This document shows positions 53,571 through 63,828 of a stretch of 64,000 nt of DNA, in pieces. The DNA is from Pycnococcus provasolii. Its lineage: Eukaryota > Chlorophyta > Pseudoscourfieldiophyceae > Pseudoscourfieldiales > Pycnococcaceae. The stretch is from assembly GCA_938743325.2 (NCBI GenBank), contig OW568901.1, forward strand, positions 284,030 to 348,029, read 5' to 3'. Within the stretch, counting starts at the first letter, position 1, and each line of letters starts with the position of its first letter. Both the position numbers and the translations under genes were made by a program. Below the pieces are notes generated by a model. That model was not told where the DNA came from and did not search any database. It saw only the letters and a program-made list of their open reading frames with translations.

Positions 53571-54090
53571 TACCTACCGTATGTACCGGACACTCCACCG
53601 TAAGAAGTAACCCTAACCCTAACCCTAACCCTCTGCCCGACTGCCAGACACCAGACGTACTGTATGTGATGGCGTGTTAACGGTGCTCACCGAATACCAT
53701 CCACGTGCTCTGCTACGATAATAAGTTCTGAAGAGGGAAGACGCTGATGAGGAACGACGATGTTTCGTTCCCACTTTATTCTTTCTGGGGCTGGGCGAAA
53801 TTATCACAGTCCATCGAAGCGTGAGGATGGATGGCTCCTACGGTACTATCGTAGTCTAATGAAGGCTCCTTCAGCTCGCCTTCAGGAGACCAGACCTCCC
53901 CTTTCCCCCTTGGCTTCGTCTCGTCTCCTTACCCACCCACGCACAACACGACGCGACTCCACAACATCTCCAAGTTCGCGGACCCGCTCTCACGCGCACT
54001 TTGCCGTCTCTCGCCTGCCGTCGCGCTCGGGGCCATATCGCACTTACTTCACTTAAGCTTAAGGCTTACCATCCGCAGAAGCAATTAGCC
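53571..54090. other. Intergenic region with inverted-orientation telomeric repeat
   Basis: An array of four CCCTAA units lies at 53608-53632, 36 bp beyond the transposon. It is on the opposite strand sense to the chromosome-end telomere. The rest is leader/promoter of the RSPH14-like gene. Confidence 0.6.
53608..53632 (-). repeat. Short interstitial telomeric repeat (CCCTAA)4
   Basis: TAACCCTAACCCTAACCCTA and one more CCCT, perfect units. Confidence 0.9.
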
Positions 54091-55152
54091 ATGCAGACGC
54101 ACGCGTCGCGCCACGTCGTGGGCGAGGCGCTCAAGGACAGACACCCGTTCAAAGGGCCTCTCATGCCCTCGGACGTCATACCGTCGGAAATTGCCGTCGC
54201 GTACGACCGACGCGCCATACCGAAGCTGTGCGACGTCATCGCGCTGCCCGACGAGGAGCTGCCGGCGGACCAGCAGGCGCACTGCCTGCGTGTGCTTCTC
54301 AGCTTGCTCTCCAACCAGGAGCGCAAGAACGACTGCGTGCTCAACGGCGCATCCGTCTCCCTTGTGAGACTTATCAGCAAGTCAACCGCGCCGACCGTGC
54401 GCGCTCTCGCGGCGCGCGTCGTCGCAAGTCTCAGTCAGCTTCTCTTTGGAAGGCAGGCACTTGTCAAGGCGGAGGCGCTCGCGTGCCTCACCGCAAGGCT
54501 CGCTGACGAAGTCACGGAGGTGCGCGACGAGGTGTCGCTCGCGCTCGCCGCGCTGACAAACGCACGAGACGGGGACGCCGCGGCGCGCGCAGACCCGTGC
54601 GGCGTCGTGCAGCACTGCCGCACGTGTGCGGCCGACGGCGCGTCGAGCTTGACGGCGAAGCTTGGCGCGGTCTTAACGCTATCGCACTGCACGCGTTCCG
54701 ACGACGGGATCGTGCAAGCGTTGGAAGCTCACGTCCCTGCGGCGATCATTCCTATGTTGAACGTTCCTACGCCGAACAGCGCGGAGCTCTACGAGGCGGT
54801 GTGCAACTGCGTGCGCAACATATGCCACCACTCGCCGTATGGAAAGGTGCAGTGCTTGGAGGAGGGCGCATTGCCCGCTCTCGCGAGCATGTTAGGTCAC
54901 CGCGAGGCGGCGGTGAGGCGGCAGGCGACGTCCGCCCTCACGGGCCTCGCATTGGAGGAGGATGCGAAGTTTGCCGTCATTGAGGTGGCAGGTGCGCGGC
55001 TTGTCAAGCTGCTGCACGACGCCGACGTGGATGTTGCGGAGAATGCGCTAATGGCAATTCACCACGCAAGCGAGCTTCCTCGCGCACACGCCATGGTGTG
55101 TGACCAGATGTCGCCTGATGAGCTCAAGCTGGCATTCAACATCGGCGAATGA
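54091..55152 (+). CDS. Armadillo-repeat protein resembling radial spoke protein RSPH14/RSP8, 353 aa
   Basis: ARM/HEAT repeats throughout (for example LRVLLSLLSNQERKNDCVLN, AVRRQATSALTGLALEEDAK, VDVAENALMAIHHASELP). The N-terminal segment with an IAVAYDRRAIPKLCDVIALP stretch is reminiscent of RSPH14 (Chlamydomonas RSP8), which opens with an A(F/Y)xxRALPKL block. That protein is part of the radial spoke of motile cilia. If right, it implies a flagellate stage. The start is the ATG at 54091, preceded in frame by a non-conserved leader. A generic ARM protein is the alternative. Confidence 0.65.
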   Translation: MQTHASRHVVGEALKDRHPFKGPLMPSDVIPSEIAVAYDRRAIPKLCDVIALPDEELPADQQAHCLRVLLSLLSNQERKNDCVLNGASVSLVRLISKSTAPTVRALAARVVASLSQLLFGRQALVKAEALACLTARLADEVTEVRDEVSLALAALTNARDGDAAARADPCGVVQHCRTCAADGASSLTAKLGAVLTLSHCTRSDDGIVQALEAHVPAAIIPMLNVPTPNSAELYEAVCNCVRNICHHSPYGKVQCLEEGALPALASMLGHREAAVRRQATSALTGLALEEDAKFAVIEVAGARLVKLLHDADVDVAENALMAIHHASELPRAHAMVCDQMSPDELKLAFNIGE

Positions 55153-55374
55153 CAAAACCCCGCTTTTTGTGTTTCGCTGTGTTACAAATCTCTCCCTATA
55201 AATAATTCGAGTCTGGGCCGAACCGGGATCCCAAAACTCATACCTCAGCTACACTACTTCCGAGAATTTTCAATTTTTTTCTTTTTCCATAGATGCTTTT
55301 GATTGATTTTGGGGACACACACGTAGGCACACTCATCATCGCTCGTTCAGACGCGTCATTTTTTCTCTCGTAAA

Positions 55375-56940
55375 ATGCACGCGTTGTCAACCGCCGCGGG
55401 CGCGGCTGTTGTAGCGTCAACGGCGTACAATGCTGTCGCCGTCGTCGAACCACTTCCGCCTCCGGCTGTGGCAAATCGGGAAAAGATTCGCCTGCGCAGT
55501 CGTCGTCGAACATACATGCATCTCACTGGCATCGCGTTCATGGTGATTGCTTTGATTTGCATGACAGTCTCGATCTTTCAGCATGTCGTGCATTTAGCAC
55601 CGACAAAAATACAAGCAGGTGGCGCCGCACTCGTGCTACCATACAACTTCGTCGTCGCGCTCGGAGGAGAAGATGGATATGCGCGTGTATCATTCACGAC
55701 GAAGGCTCCAGCAGAATGCACGGTATCGTTCGGAAACGACGCTGCGCATCTCGTCGGCAAGGTGAGCTTGAGCTGGGGTGATGATGTGGCTTCGTACGCG
55801 TGCCAAGATACAGATCCGTCGTGGCTTTGGCCCTTTGCATGGAGCAAGTGTGGTCCGATTGGCTATCACAGCGGATACGTGAATGTCGTGAAGATTGGCC
55901 CATTGCAGGTGAACCGATTCGCGTACTACCAGGTGAGATGTGGGAGCGACGGAACGAGCTCTGTGCAACGCTTCTTCATGCCTGCCGCGACCGTGCCGGC
56001 TGCGGGCGACAAACCCGTTACGCTCGCGCTCATCGGCGACGTCGGGCAAACCATCCATAGCAACCTGACTTATCATCGCGTTGCAGCCATGAAGCCGCAT
56101 GCCATCATTGACGCAGGCGACCTGTCGTATGCCGATTGCTGGCAACCGCGATGGGACTCGTACGCGAACATGGTCGAACACCTCTCGCAGACTACGCCGT
56201 GGCACAGTGTGCCAGGTAATCATGAAATTGAGGGAGTTGAGGACTGCGGATATGCTATGATGGGAGGCGAATTCGTGCCATACAAGGTGCGACGCGCTCG
56301 CGCGATGCCCTTCGTCGAGAGCGGCAGCAGCGATCCTCTGTACTACAGCTTCGATGTTGGCGGCGTGCACTTCGTGATGCTTTCTTCGTATTCGGACTAC
56401 TCGCCGCTGTCGGCGCAGCACGCCTGGCTGCGCCGCGACCTGAGCCGCGTCAACCACACACGCACGCCGTTTATTGTGGCTGTGACGCACGCGCCGTGGT
56501 ACCAGACCAACATCATGCACCAGGGAGAGGGCGATGCGATGAAGGCGTCGATGGAGGGCGTGCTTCTCGAGTATGGAGTACACTTGGTCGTGTCCGGACA
56601 CGTTCACGCGTATGAGAGGGTACACGCCGTGTCGAGCGGCGCCGTTCTGAATCAGACGTGTGGCATACAGTACGTCGTCGTGGGCGATGGGGGGAATCGC
56701 GAGGGTGTTTACCCTTTCCCGAGCGCGGATACTGCGCCCGAGTGGAGTGCATACCGCGAAGCCGCGTACGGCCACGGAAGCCTTAAGGTGTTCAACAGCA
56801 CGCACGCGCAGTTTCAGTGGCATCGTGGTGCGGATGCGGCAACCGCGACGCCTGCTGATGAAAGTTGGTTGGTCAACAACCAGGTCCACGACCGCCACCA
56901 CCCCGAGGCGAGGAGGTCGTCCTTGTGTCACCACGTGTAG
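55375..56940 (+). CDS. Purple acid phosphatase, membrane-anchored, 521 aa
   Basis: Metallophosphatase releasing phosphate from organic esters at acid pH. An N-terminal cytosolic tail, a transmembrane helix near residues 48-70 (GIAFMVIALICMTVSIFQHV) and an N-terminal beta domain precede the catalytic domain. The five metal-binding blocks are all visible: IGDVGQT, GDLSYADC, PGNHEIE, VTHAPWY and SGHVHAYER. The type II topology would place the enzyme in the secretory lumen or outside the cell, useful for phosphate scavenging. The ATG at 55375 is the first in frame. Its last 30 residues are His/Arg-rich. Confidence 0.94.
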   Translation: MHALSTAAGAAVVASTAYNAVAVVEPLPPPAVANREKIRLRSRRRTYMHLTGIAFMVIALICMTVSIFQHVVHLAPTKIQAGGAALVLPYNFVVALGGEDGYARVSFTTKAPAECTVSFGNDAAHLVGKVSLSWGDDVASYACQDTDPSWLWPFAWSKCGPIGYHSGYVNVVKIGPLQVNRFAYYQVRCGSDGTSSVQRFFMPAATVPAAGDKPVTLALIGDVGQTIHSNLTYHRVAAMKPHAIIDAGDLSYADCWQPRWDSYANMVEHLSQTTPWHSVPGNHEIEGVEDCGYAMMGGEFVPYKVRRARAMPFVESGSSDPLYYSFDVGGVHFVMLSSYSDYSPLSAQHAWLRRDLSRVNHTRTPFIVAVTHAPWYQTNIMHQGEGDAMKASMEGVLLEYGVHLVVSGHVHAYERVHAVSSGAVLNQTCGIQYVVVGDGGNREGVYPFPSADTAPEWSAYREAAYGHGSLKVFNSTHAQFQWHRGADAATATPADESWLVNNQVHDRHHPEARRSSLCHHV

Positions 56941-57398
56941 GGTAGTAACAAGAACGCGCGAGCTCACTACTGTCTGTCTGTCTGTCCCCGTCATCGTTAT
57001 GATTCGCGGGAACCACCTGGACCCCTGCTTCCCAGTCAGCCAGTGCGGTGAAGGGTCACACACAGCAGGGGTCTCAGCAGGGGGAGGGAACCTTCGGGTT
57101 TTCGCCGAGAGGGTTCGGGGTTTCCCCTCCCCCGCGGTGAATGTGCGTGTTTGTCGGGGGAAACCGACGACCCGTCCGGTTGGGGAGACCGGATCGGCCT
57201 GGGACCATTGACTGTGGGAGTTTCGTGGTCAGTTGGTGGATGCCCAATGTGTGGTTATGCCGAGGCCCCAGGTCTCCCGGTCTCGTGCTGAGTCCCCAAA
57301 CGCCGCTCGCTGCCCCCTCACAACAACCTCCCTCGGCAAACAACCCGACTGCCCACCACAAACCAACACTCACACGCAACACAGCGAGAGAGCACAGG
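56941..57398. other. Intergenic region upstream of OHP2
   Basis: No gene is seen. Contains a CTGTCTGTCTGTC run at 56970 and a CA-rich leader just before the ATG. Confidence 0.5.
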
Positions 57399-58043
57399 AT
57401 GGCGTCCAACGTTGCGGCAGCAAAACAACGACCGGCGGCGCTGAAGAGCAACCGCAGGTGTCCGCAGCGAGTTCAGCGCAACGGAACGGCGCCGTCGTTC
57501 CTTTGTCTGGCGGAGGCTGAGGCGCGCGCCGTTCCCGCAGCGGCATCGAGCGGAGATGATACTCCAGGTGGTGTGACTGTGGAGTACCAGAGGAAGGTAC
57601 GTCAATACTGGATCCGTGTCAAGTCTTTTCTGGCGACGATCGCTACGTCGCGTCGGTCGACACATTTTCTCACACGTCAAGATTCTAACCTCTTTTGTTT
57701 GCACGATATACTTTACACACCACAGGTGGCGAAGGAGCTGATTCAGTACTTCAAGGAGAAGGAGTACGAGAAGCAGGTGCTTGAAAATCAGGTGCGCTAT
57801 TGAGACGGGACCGTCTCCTACATACTTTCTTTTTTTTGCTGGAAATTGAAAACTCACTCAGAACACACACGCACGCACGCACAGGCTTTCGGCTGGGTGA
57901 AGAAGGCTGAGATTAGCAACGGCAGGTGGGTGATGTTTGGCCTACTTGTCGGCATGATGACAGAGTACGCGACGGGAAAGAGCTTCACGGATCAGGTGGC
58001 TATCACGCTCACGTACATGGGCTTCGCAAACTTCGACGTCTAA
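57399..58043 (+). CDS. OHP2: One-helix protein 2 (OHP2), three exons, 140 aa
   Basis: Exons at 57399-57596, 57726-57791 and 57885-58043, all joined in phase 0. The first intron starts GTACGT and the second GTGCGC; both end in CAG. The mature part is VEYQRKVAKELIQYFKEKEY, then EKQVLENQAFGWVKKAEISN and a single LHC-type helix with NGRWVMFGLLVGMMTEYATG, which supplies the chlorophyll-binding Glu/Asn/Arg set. The C-terminus has the DQVAITLTYMGFANFD segment typical of OHP2. OHP2 works with OHP1 and HCF244 in photosystem II assembly. The first ~50 residues look like a plastid transit peptide. Confidence 0.9.
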
Positions 58044-58308
58044 GCTACAGTAACTAACGAACGACAGACACTCATTTTTGGTAATCATACATACACAGTC
58101 TGACAGTAGAATGCTGTCGTCCGCGAAACCCCGAATAATCGGTGGATTCATTGGGAGAGGAGTGGGTGCGATTTCTCCCCCTCCCCACCTCCACCTCTCA
58201 GGAGGCTCTGCCCGTTTGTTTGTGGCTCAGAGACGAGCTTTCTTTCTTCCCCGTCACGCACAGCACAGCCTTGCCCGGTCACAACTCCAACTTACCTCAA
58301 AAGTCGCG

Positions 58309-59490
58309 ATGGCCAAGGTGCGGTTCCGCACAGCAAGCATCACGCGAAGAGCCGTTGGCCACAGACTTGCTGCGGCGTTCGCCTTTGCGGTACTTTTCTC
58401 TGTCTTGCTACTGACTGCGTCGGATACGGGCCGCGGCCTTCTTGCCGTACTATGTCCCGTGCACCTCAGCTTCACGCACCTGCCTTGGTGGTTGACGCGA
58501 ACACTTTACCAAAAGGATGGCAAGCCAGCTTACGATGCAGATGAGCTTGCGAGGCGGTGGACCTCTATGCGTGAAGATGCGCCGGGAGCACCTAGCAAAA
58601 ACGTGACGTCTATCTGCAACGAACACTCCAACGTCGTTTCTTTTAATGCGCTTGTTAAGCGTCGCATGCGTGTCGAGCGACGCGACGAGGTTGCTTCTCT
58701 TTGTGACAAGGCTGCGTCGCGTCTTGTCGCGCTCGAAAGTGGTGCGCAGCTCGTGCCTGTGACATATGTGGGTAGCGATTGCGATGCCCTGCCGAATATC
58801 TCATCTCTTCCACGCGCGTTTGCCCTCAAGGCGACTCACTTGAGTGGTTGCGGCCTGCTCGTTCGCGACGGCGTCGTGGCAACCAGTCTTCCCGGCTGTG
58901 GTTGGCTTGGACGCACTTTACCATACATAGTCTCGGATGTCCTTGGCGTGCCTCGTGCAGGTGCGCCGGTGACAGACAACATGCTTCGTCGTTCGTGTCG
59001 CCGGTACATGTCCCTGCTCCACTCTACAGAAGAGTGGGGGTACACGCGTCTCACACCTCGTGTGATTGTTGAGGAGCTGCTCTTTCTCCCGAACAATCAG
59101 CAGCTTGCGGAGGACGTCAAGTGCTTTGTATTTCAAGGACGCACGGAATACGTTGCGCACGTACGCCGTCGCTTTGGTCATGGCAAGTCAGACACGATCT
59201 TTACTCGCGACGGGACAAATGCGAACGTGACGCTCGTTGGTTCGCAGGCGGAGCTGTCAGAAGTACGTTGGGAAGATGCGGCGCCACGTCCTGCGCTTGA
59301 CGACGTCGTTCGCCAGTGCGACGGAATTGCACGTGGACTGGAGTTTGCGCGCGTTGACCTTCTGTATCATCAAGGAGGCTTGTCGTTCGGCGAAGTCACG
59401 CTGTATCCCAACGGAGGCCGTGCACGTTGGACGCAGCCCGACTTTGACACGACACTGGGGAAGCTTTGGTGCCCGAAAAACAAAAGCTAG
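58309..59490 (+). CDS. TupA-like ATP-grasp protein, type II membrane anchor, 393 aa
   Basis: One hydrophobic helix near residues 20-45 (LAAAFAFAVLFSVLLLTASD) puts the rest in the secretory lumen. Residues about 170-390 fit the TupA-like ATP-grasp group: FALKATHLSGCGLLV (nucleotide-binding strand), PRVIVEELL, VKCFVFQGRTEYVAHV, and the C-terminal FARVDLLYHQGGLSFGEVTL plus YPNGG and TTLGKLW. Family members are linked to polysaccharide or peptide-like polymer synthesis in bacteria; the algal role is unknown. The start is the ATG at 58309, since upstream in-frame codons lie in a C/T-rich leader. Confidence 0.75.
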   Translation: MAKVRFRTASITRRAVGHRLAAAFAFAVLFSVLLLTASDTGRGLLAVLCPVHLSFTHLPWWLTRTLYQKDGKPAYDADELARRWTSMREDAPGAPSKNVTSICNEHSNVVSFNALVKRRMRVERRDEVASLCDKAASRLVALESGAQLVPVTYVGSDCDALPNISSLPRAFALKATHLSGCGLLVRDGVVATSLPGCGWLGRTLPYIVSDVLGVPRAGAPVTDNMLRRSCRRYMSLLHSTEEWGYTRLTPRVIVEELLFLPNNQQLAEDVKCFVFQGRTEYVAHVRRRFGHGKSDTIFTRDGTNANVTLVGSQAELSEVRWEDAAPRPALDDVVRQCDGIARGLEFARVDLLYHQGGLSFGEVTLYPNGGRARWTQPDFDTTLGKLWCPKNKS

Positions 59491-60335
59491 TATCGTCACA
59501 TGATTATACGTATTGGCAAAATTACAATTGTATGCTGTAAAATACTTTCGTTATGTACTTTGCATTTGTGAATGAAACATCCGTGTCTTGCATGGAGCCT
59601 TAAGGTTGTTGTTGCCAAGAGGCCGCTTTAGTCTTTCGTTACTGATTGTTGTATATAGAGAACCTTGCCACGTTGATGGATCGCGACGCTGCGCGCCGGT
59701 ACAACGTGTGCGGGCCCTGCCACTGCTTCAACAGAAAAAAGACCACCGTGCGGGCTACGATATGAGTAGTACGCCACTATTCCGTTGTCGGTTGGAGCGC
59801 TAAGAAGCGATTGGTGGGCCTAACCCCTAAACTTTTCCTGACTGATGGCGACATGCTCCTCATTCCTTTGCTAACAAGCTCCATGGAGGCCAACCCCCAA
59901 CCGTTTTTTGTAACCATCCCGGTATACCCAACCGTTTGCGTTTGACCCAGCCTTCAGCTCCAGCCTTCCCCCCTGCCTTCCTGCTGCCTTGTGCTCCCTG
60001 CCTTTCGGATGCCAATCAGATTTACAAATCTATCTAATCTTTTGCAATCGATCGAATCTCCCCCCCCCTATGGGAAAACGCGGATTGCACGGCATGCTGT
60101 GCTGTAGAAAATCTGCCAAAGGGGCGCCTGGTCGTCGTCCCCCGGCTCTCTTTTGGATTTTCCGAAGAAAAAAGGCTCCAGCGCGCGCCCCTCGGTGCTC
60201 GCCCCTCGGTCCCGCGTGCTGCGATCTCCCCTCCTCCCCCTGCACCTGCCCTGCCCAGCACACCACAGCACGGCACGCACACACAAACTGGCGTCCGCCA
60301 TTGGGATATGGCTCGCACACTTTACAAGTCCTCAT
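59491..60335. other. Intergenic region with AACCCC motifs
   Basis: No gene is seen in 845 bp. GGCCTAACCCCTAAACTTTT at about 59817 and CAACCCCCAACCGTTTTTTG at about 59893 match the promoter motif seen elsewhere. A C/T-rich leader precedes the next gene. Confidence 0.5.
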
Positions 60336-61922
60336 ATGAACAGCAACACTGAAAGGCAAGACGACACAATGGAGGGGGCGGTCGGTGGTGTCATCGCATC
60401 AACGCCGTCAGCCTTGGAACGCGCGACGGAGGGCGCACAGCAAGGTGCGCGAGTCGAGGACGTGCCGTCGCACCCCATCGCGGACATCGGCGACGTGACG
60501 CCCAAGAAACAGGCGGGGACGAGTGGGGTGCAGGCGGTGGAAGAGACGACGGCGGGGATGCCGCCCACAGCGGCGGCGGCGGCAACACCAGCAGCAACAA
60601 CAGCAGCAACAGCAACAGCAACAACAGCAGCAACAGCACCTGGACCTCTCGCAGCATGTGCCGCCGCGGCGGCGGAGGGTGCGCGCGCCAGCTCGCCGCC
60701 AAAGGCAAGTGAGCTGCTGTTGGGATCGGCAGGAGAACGTGGTACTGAAGCGACTGAGCAGGGTACTGGTGACGGCGCAAAGACCGGACCACCGTCTCCC
60801 ACGAACAAAGCTGGTTTGCCAAATCTGCTCGGCGAGTGCCAAGCTACGGGACGAGATGACAGCACAGCACCACCGCATCAGTCGGCTGCAGAAGCCTGTA
60901 AGGACCCGTGCCGAAAACGCGACTCTCAAGGTGAGGTGGTCGAAGAAAGGAGCGACATGACAGCAGGTACTGCAGCGGCACAACAGCAGCAACGTCCAGC
61001 AACTCATGACAAAGACTCCGACAGGTCTGAGCAGGATATGGTACCACAGCAGACATTGTCGGGGGATCAGCAGGCGGAGACAGGCGCCGGCGTTCGTCTC
61101 AGCAAGAAGCCGAGGCTTGTCTGGACGCCTGAGCTGCATACGCGATTCATGAATGCGGTGAATCACCTCGGCGTGAAGAATGCCGTGCCTAAAACCATCT
61201 TGCAGTTGATGAATGTCGAGGGTATGACACGCGAGAATGTCGCCAGCCACCTGCAGAAGTATCGCCTGTACCTTAAGCGCATGCACGGCCTCGGGCCGAG
61301 CGACCGTCTGCCGGAGGAGGTCAACTTTGCACCTGGTGCCGCCGCCGCTGCTGCGCTGCAACTTGCCGCGGCAACGGGAGGCATGCCCCAGGACGCGTCG
61401 GCGAACGTCTCTGCTGCGATGTTTTCGGCGGCGGGTGCGCCGAGCGTGTCTTCCGGAATTCCCATGCAGGGGGCTGCCGCCGCGGCTGTGTCGAACCCTG
61501 CTGCCGCAGCCGCGATGTGGAACCCTGCAGCCGCCGCGATGATGTGGCCGACGCCGGAGTTCTGGAACACCGCCGGAGGCCAGTCTGCCAATCAGTCTGC
61601 CGCCGCCGCAACACCGTCTGTTGCCCGAACGGACGCGGTTGACGCCGCAGGCATGTTGCAGCATCAGCAGCAGCAGTACGCTGCACTCATGGCTCAGCAA
61701 CAGCGCCAGTGGATGGCGAGCATGGCGAGCATGGCAGCAGGCATGCCGGGTGGCAATCCATTTGGCAATCCGTTCGGCAATCCTGCAGCTCTACAGCAGC
61801 CACCACCACATATGCCGCCAACATTACCATTGACATCGACATTACCGACATCTGCTGGCCATAATCAGCACCAACATCACTTACCACCACCAGCACCACC
61901 ACCGCCCCCGCCTCCATCTTAA
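60336..61922 (+). CDS. GARP (Myb-like) transcription factor of the LUX/PCL type, 528 aa
   Basis: Residues about 254-312 are a GARP DNA-binding domain: [40 protein letters not shown], then [20 protein letters not shown]. The exact [23 protein letters not shown] form is characteristic of LUX ARRHYTHMO/PCL1 and the algal ROC15-type clock factors rather than PHR or ARR-B proteins. The rest is low-complexity Ala, Gln, Gly and Pro, with an alanine/threonine-rich run at about 80-105 encoded by CAG/ACA-type codons. The start is the ATG at 60336. A circadian or light-related role follows from the family. Confidence 0.88.
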   Translation: MNSNTERQDDTMEGAVGGVIASTPSALERATEGAQQGARVEDVPSHPIADIGDVTPKKQAGTSGVQAVEETTAGMPPTAAAAATPAATTAATATATTAATAPGPLAACAAAAAEGARASSPPKASELLLGSAGERGTEATEQGTGDGAKTGPPSPTNKAGLPNLLGECQATGRDDSTAPPHQSAAEACKDPCRKRDSQGEVVEERSDMTAGTAAAQQQQRPATHDKDSDRSEQDMVPQQTLSGDQQAETGAGVRLSKKPRLVWTPELHTRFMNAVNHLGVKNAVPKTILQLMNVEGMTRENVASHLQKYRLYLKRMHGLGPSDRLPEEVNFAPGAAAAAALQLAAATGGMPQDASANVSAAMFSAAGAPSVSSGIPMQGAAAAAVSNPAAAAAMWNPAAAAMMWPTPEFWNTAGGQSANQSAAAATPSVARTDAVDAAGMLQHQQQQYAALMAQQQRQWMASMASMAAGMPGGNPFGNPFGNPAALQQPPPHMPPTLPLTSTLPTSAGHNQHQHHLPPPAPPPPPPPS

Positions 61923-62563
61923 ATAAGATGGATTACGATTACGATTTACAAAAGATTTTAAACTTTGTTGATATACTTTCATCCTAGACTTAAGATCGCT
62001 CTTCTTGGTTGTAGTAGTTTTTTTGGCCGACACCAGGGCTTCCTAAGAATCTCCTTGTGGTGTGTGGTCTTGGTCTTTCCTCCGTCCCTCCCTGGTAGGC
62101 AGGTACGTGTGGGGGTCAAATAATGAAGGAGGGAACGGATTTTTGCAAGAGCCTGCGATCGACACCGAATAAGCGCGCCTTGGCCGTCGCTTACGCGGTC
62201 GGGCAGGATTCGCATAAATTTGGCAGCATGCGTGCTGCCACAGTTTCCCAACGAACCGCGCGTGAGTGTCTGACGTCGTGCGCGTAGGTCGCAGAGGTCT
62301 ACTAGAGGAGAGACGCGTGCACCGCACGCACACGCTGTGTGTGACAAAATATTATGCGTGGGCAAGTGAGTTGTTCGGGGGATTGGTAGGATAAGCCCAC
62401 CCTCTGTGCTAGCTCATACTACGTGACGGCGACGGTAACGCGTTGGACGTTCAACGGGGTTTTGTGGGAGTACGCCGTTATGCCTCGTGGGAACCTATTC
62501 TTCTTCTTGCGTTTTTTGCCTATTCTTTTAACGGCAGAATTTTTGATTGTGAGACGATGTGAG
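61923..62563. other. Start of the subtelomere, no gene seen
   Basis: About 640 bp of 3' flank and unique sequence. GACACCGAATAAG at about 62159 also occurs at about 36070; I could not assign either to an RNA gene. Confidence 0.5.
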
Positions 62564-62734
62564 TATAGTTGCCACATTACCTAGTCATACGATTTTCGGG
62601 GTGGTCATGACGCGTCATGTGACGGTCATGACCCCGACGTCATGACGTTACCTCGTCATGACCCCCTCCTCAGAAAAAAAAGGGTTAGGACTAACCCCGA
62701 ATCCAAACCCCGAATCCGCCGCCGACCATTTTCA
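62564..62734 (+). repeat. 171-bp subtelomeric direct repeat, copy 1
   Basis: Near-identical to 62865-63035. Contains four GTCATGAC palindromes within about 60 bp, then AAAAAAAAGGGTTAGGACTA and two CCCCGAATCC units. Confidence 0.95.
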
Positions 62735-62864
62735 TAGATGTGAGAAACAATTTTTTGCAATCAATCTGACCAAAAGAAAAATATGTTTTAAATTGCACCT
62801 AAATAAAAATGGCCCGCACATATGTTAAAGATTTAATCATGCATTTCGTGAATCTTGTAATGCA

Positions 62865-63035
62865 TATAGTTGCCACATTACCTAGTCATACGATTTTCGG
62901 GGTGGTCATGACGCGTCATGTGACGGTCATGGCCCCGACGTCATGACGTTACCTCGTCATGACCCCCTCCTCAGAAAAAAAAGGGTTAGGACTAACCCCG
63001 AATCCAAACCCCGAATCCACCGCCGACCATTTTCA
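62865..63035 (+). repeat. 171-bp subtelomeric direct repeat, copy 2
   Basis: Differs from copy 1 at only a couple of sites (for example GGTCATGGCCCC for GGTCATGACCCC, and CCACCGCC for CCGCCGCC). The 130 bp between the copies are A/T-rich and unlike the repeat. Confidence 0.95.
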
Positions 63036-63222
63036 GGGTATGCTGAAGGTGGAGCTCATAGGCGAGTGTATGTCGGGATCTGGGTTGACAGAGTATTGCA
63101 ACATCAGGTCTTCGACGTATTTGCGCTGACTGAGCTTGAGATTGCCATCTTTTCTGAATTCGAGTTTCAGATTGAAGATGCGATCGATGCCCACCTAGGC
63201 GTGAATAGCATGACTCTTCTTT

Positions 63223-63660
63223 TTGATGGCGTACGGGAAAGTGCAGCGCGTAGCCACGCACTGTGCACTCGGACACCGCTCAAAAGAGTCCCTAGCGCAA
63301 ATGCAGAAAATGGGAATGCTATCGTCCCGGCAATGGTATAAGGACGCGGCCCTTCCTTTCTGTGAAGCATGTGCAAGAGGATCGCTTCGAGAAAATGCAA
63401 ACCGCCTAAGATTCCATACAGCTTCACTACCTAAGGAAGTAGTACCTGGCAGCTTGCTATGTATGGATATGCTTCCATTGCAACGTAAAAGTCTTGGCGG
63501 ATACACAAACTTGCTAATAGCAGTTGACGCATCATCTCGTTACATATTGGTCAAACCACTAAGAAAGGCATCAGATCAGGATCTAGGTGGGGCAGTACCA
63601 CCTTGTCTTAAGTCTCTTTTTGCCCCCCGATTTTCTCTCAGTGCTTTGAATCAAACCTAA
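63223..63660 (+). mobile_element. Fragment of a Ty1/copia retrotransposon polyprotein (GAG-pre-integrase and integrase)
   Basis: The frame encodes an integrase zinc-binding HHCC (ATHCALGHRS, FCEACARG) followed by the start of the catalytic core (LLCMDMLPLQRK, YTNLLIAVDASSRY). It ends at a stop after about 45 more residues, before the expected third catalytic residue. There is no in-frame start, protease or reverse transcriptase nearby, so this is a dead fragment just inside the telomere. Confidence 0.8.
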
Positions 63661-63778
63661 TTGCCAAAAAAATTGCTGTTGTTATTGGCTTCGTTCTGCA
63701 CGACACTGGCCGACGGTCGGCCGCATACCGGAGGCAAAATTTTTTTTTTCAACATGTGGGTCAAACTGCCAGCCTGGC

Positions 63779-63828
63779 AATTAGGGTTACAATTAGGGTT
63801 ACAATTAGGGTTACAATTAGGGTTACAA
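63779..63828 (+). repeat. Telomere-proximal variant repeats (TTACAATTAGGG)n
   Basis: Four to five 12-bp units alternating TTAGGG with TTACAA, directly before the canonical array. Confidence 0.95.

Noticed and set aside
55690-57063. 457-residue open frame antisense to the purple acid phosphatase
   Set aside because: The phosphatase on the plus strand has all five metal-binding blocks; the antisense product has none.
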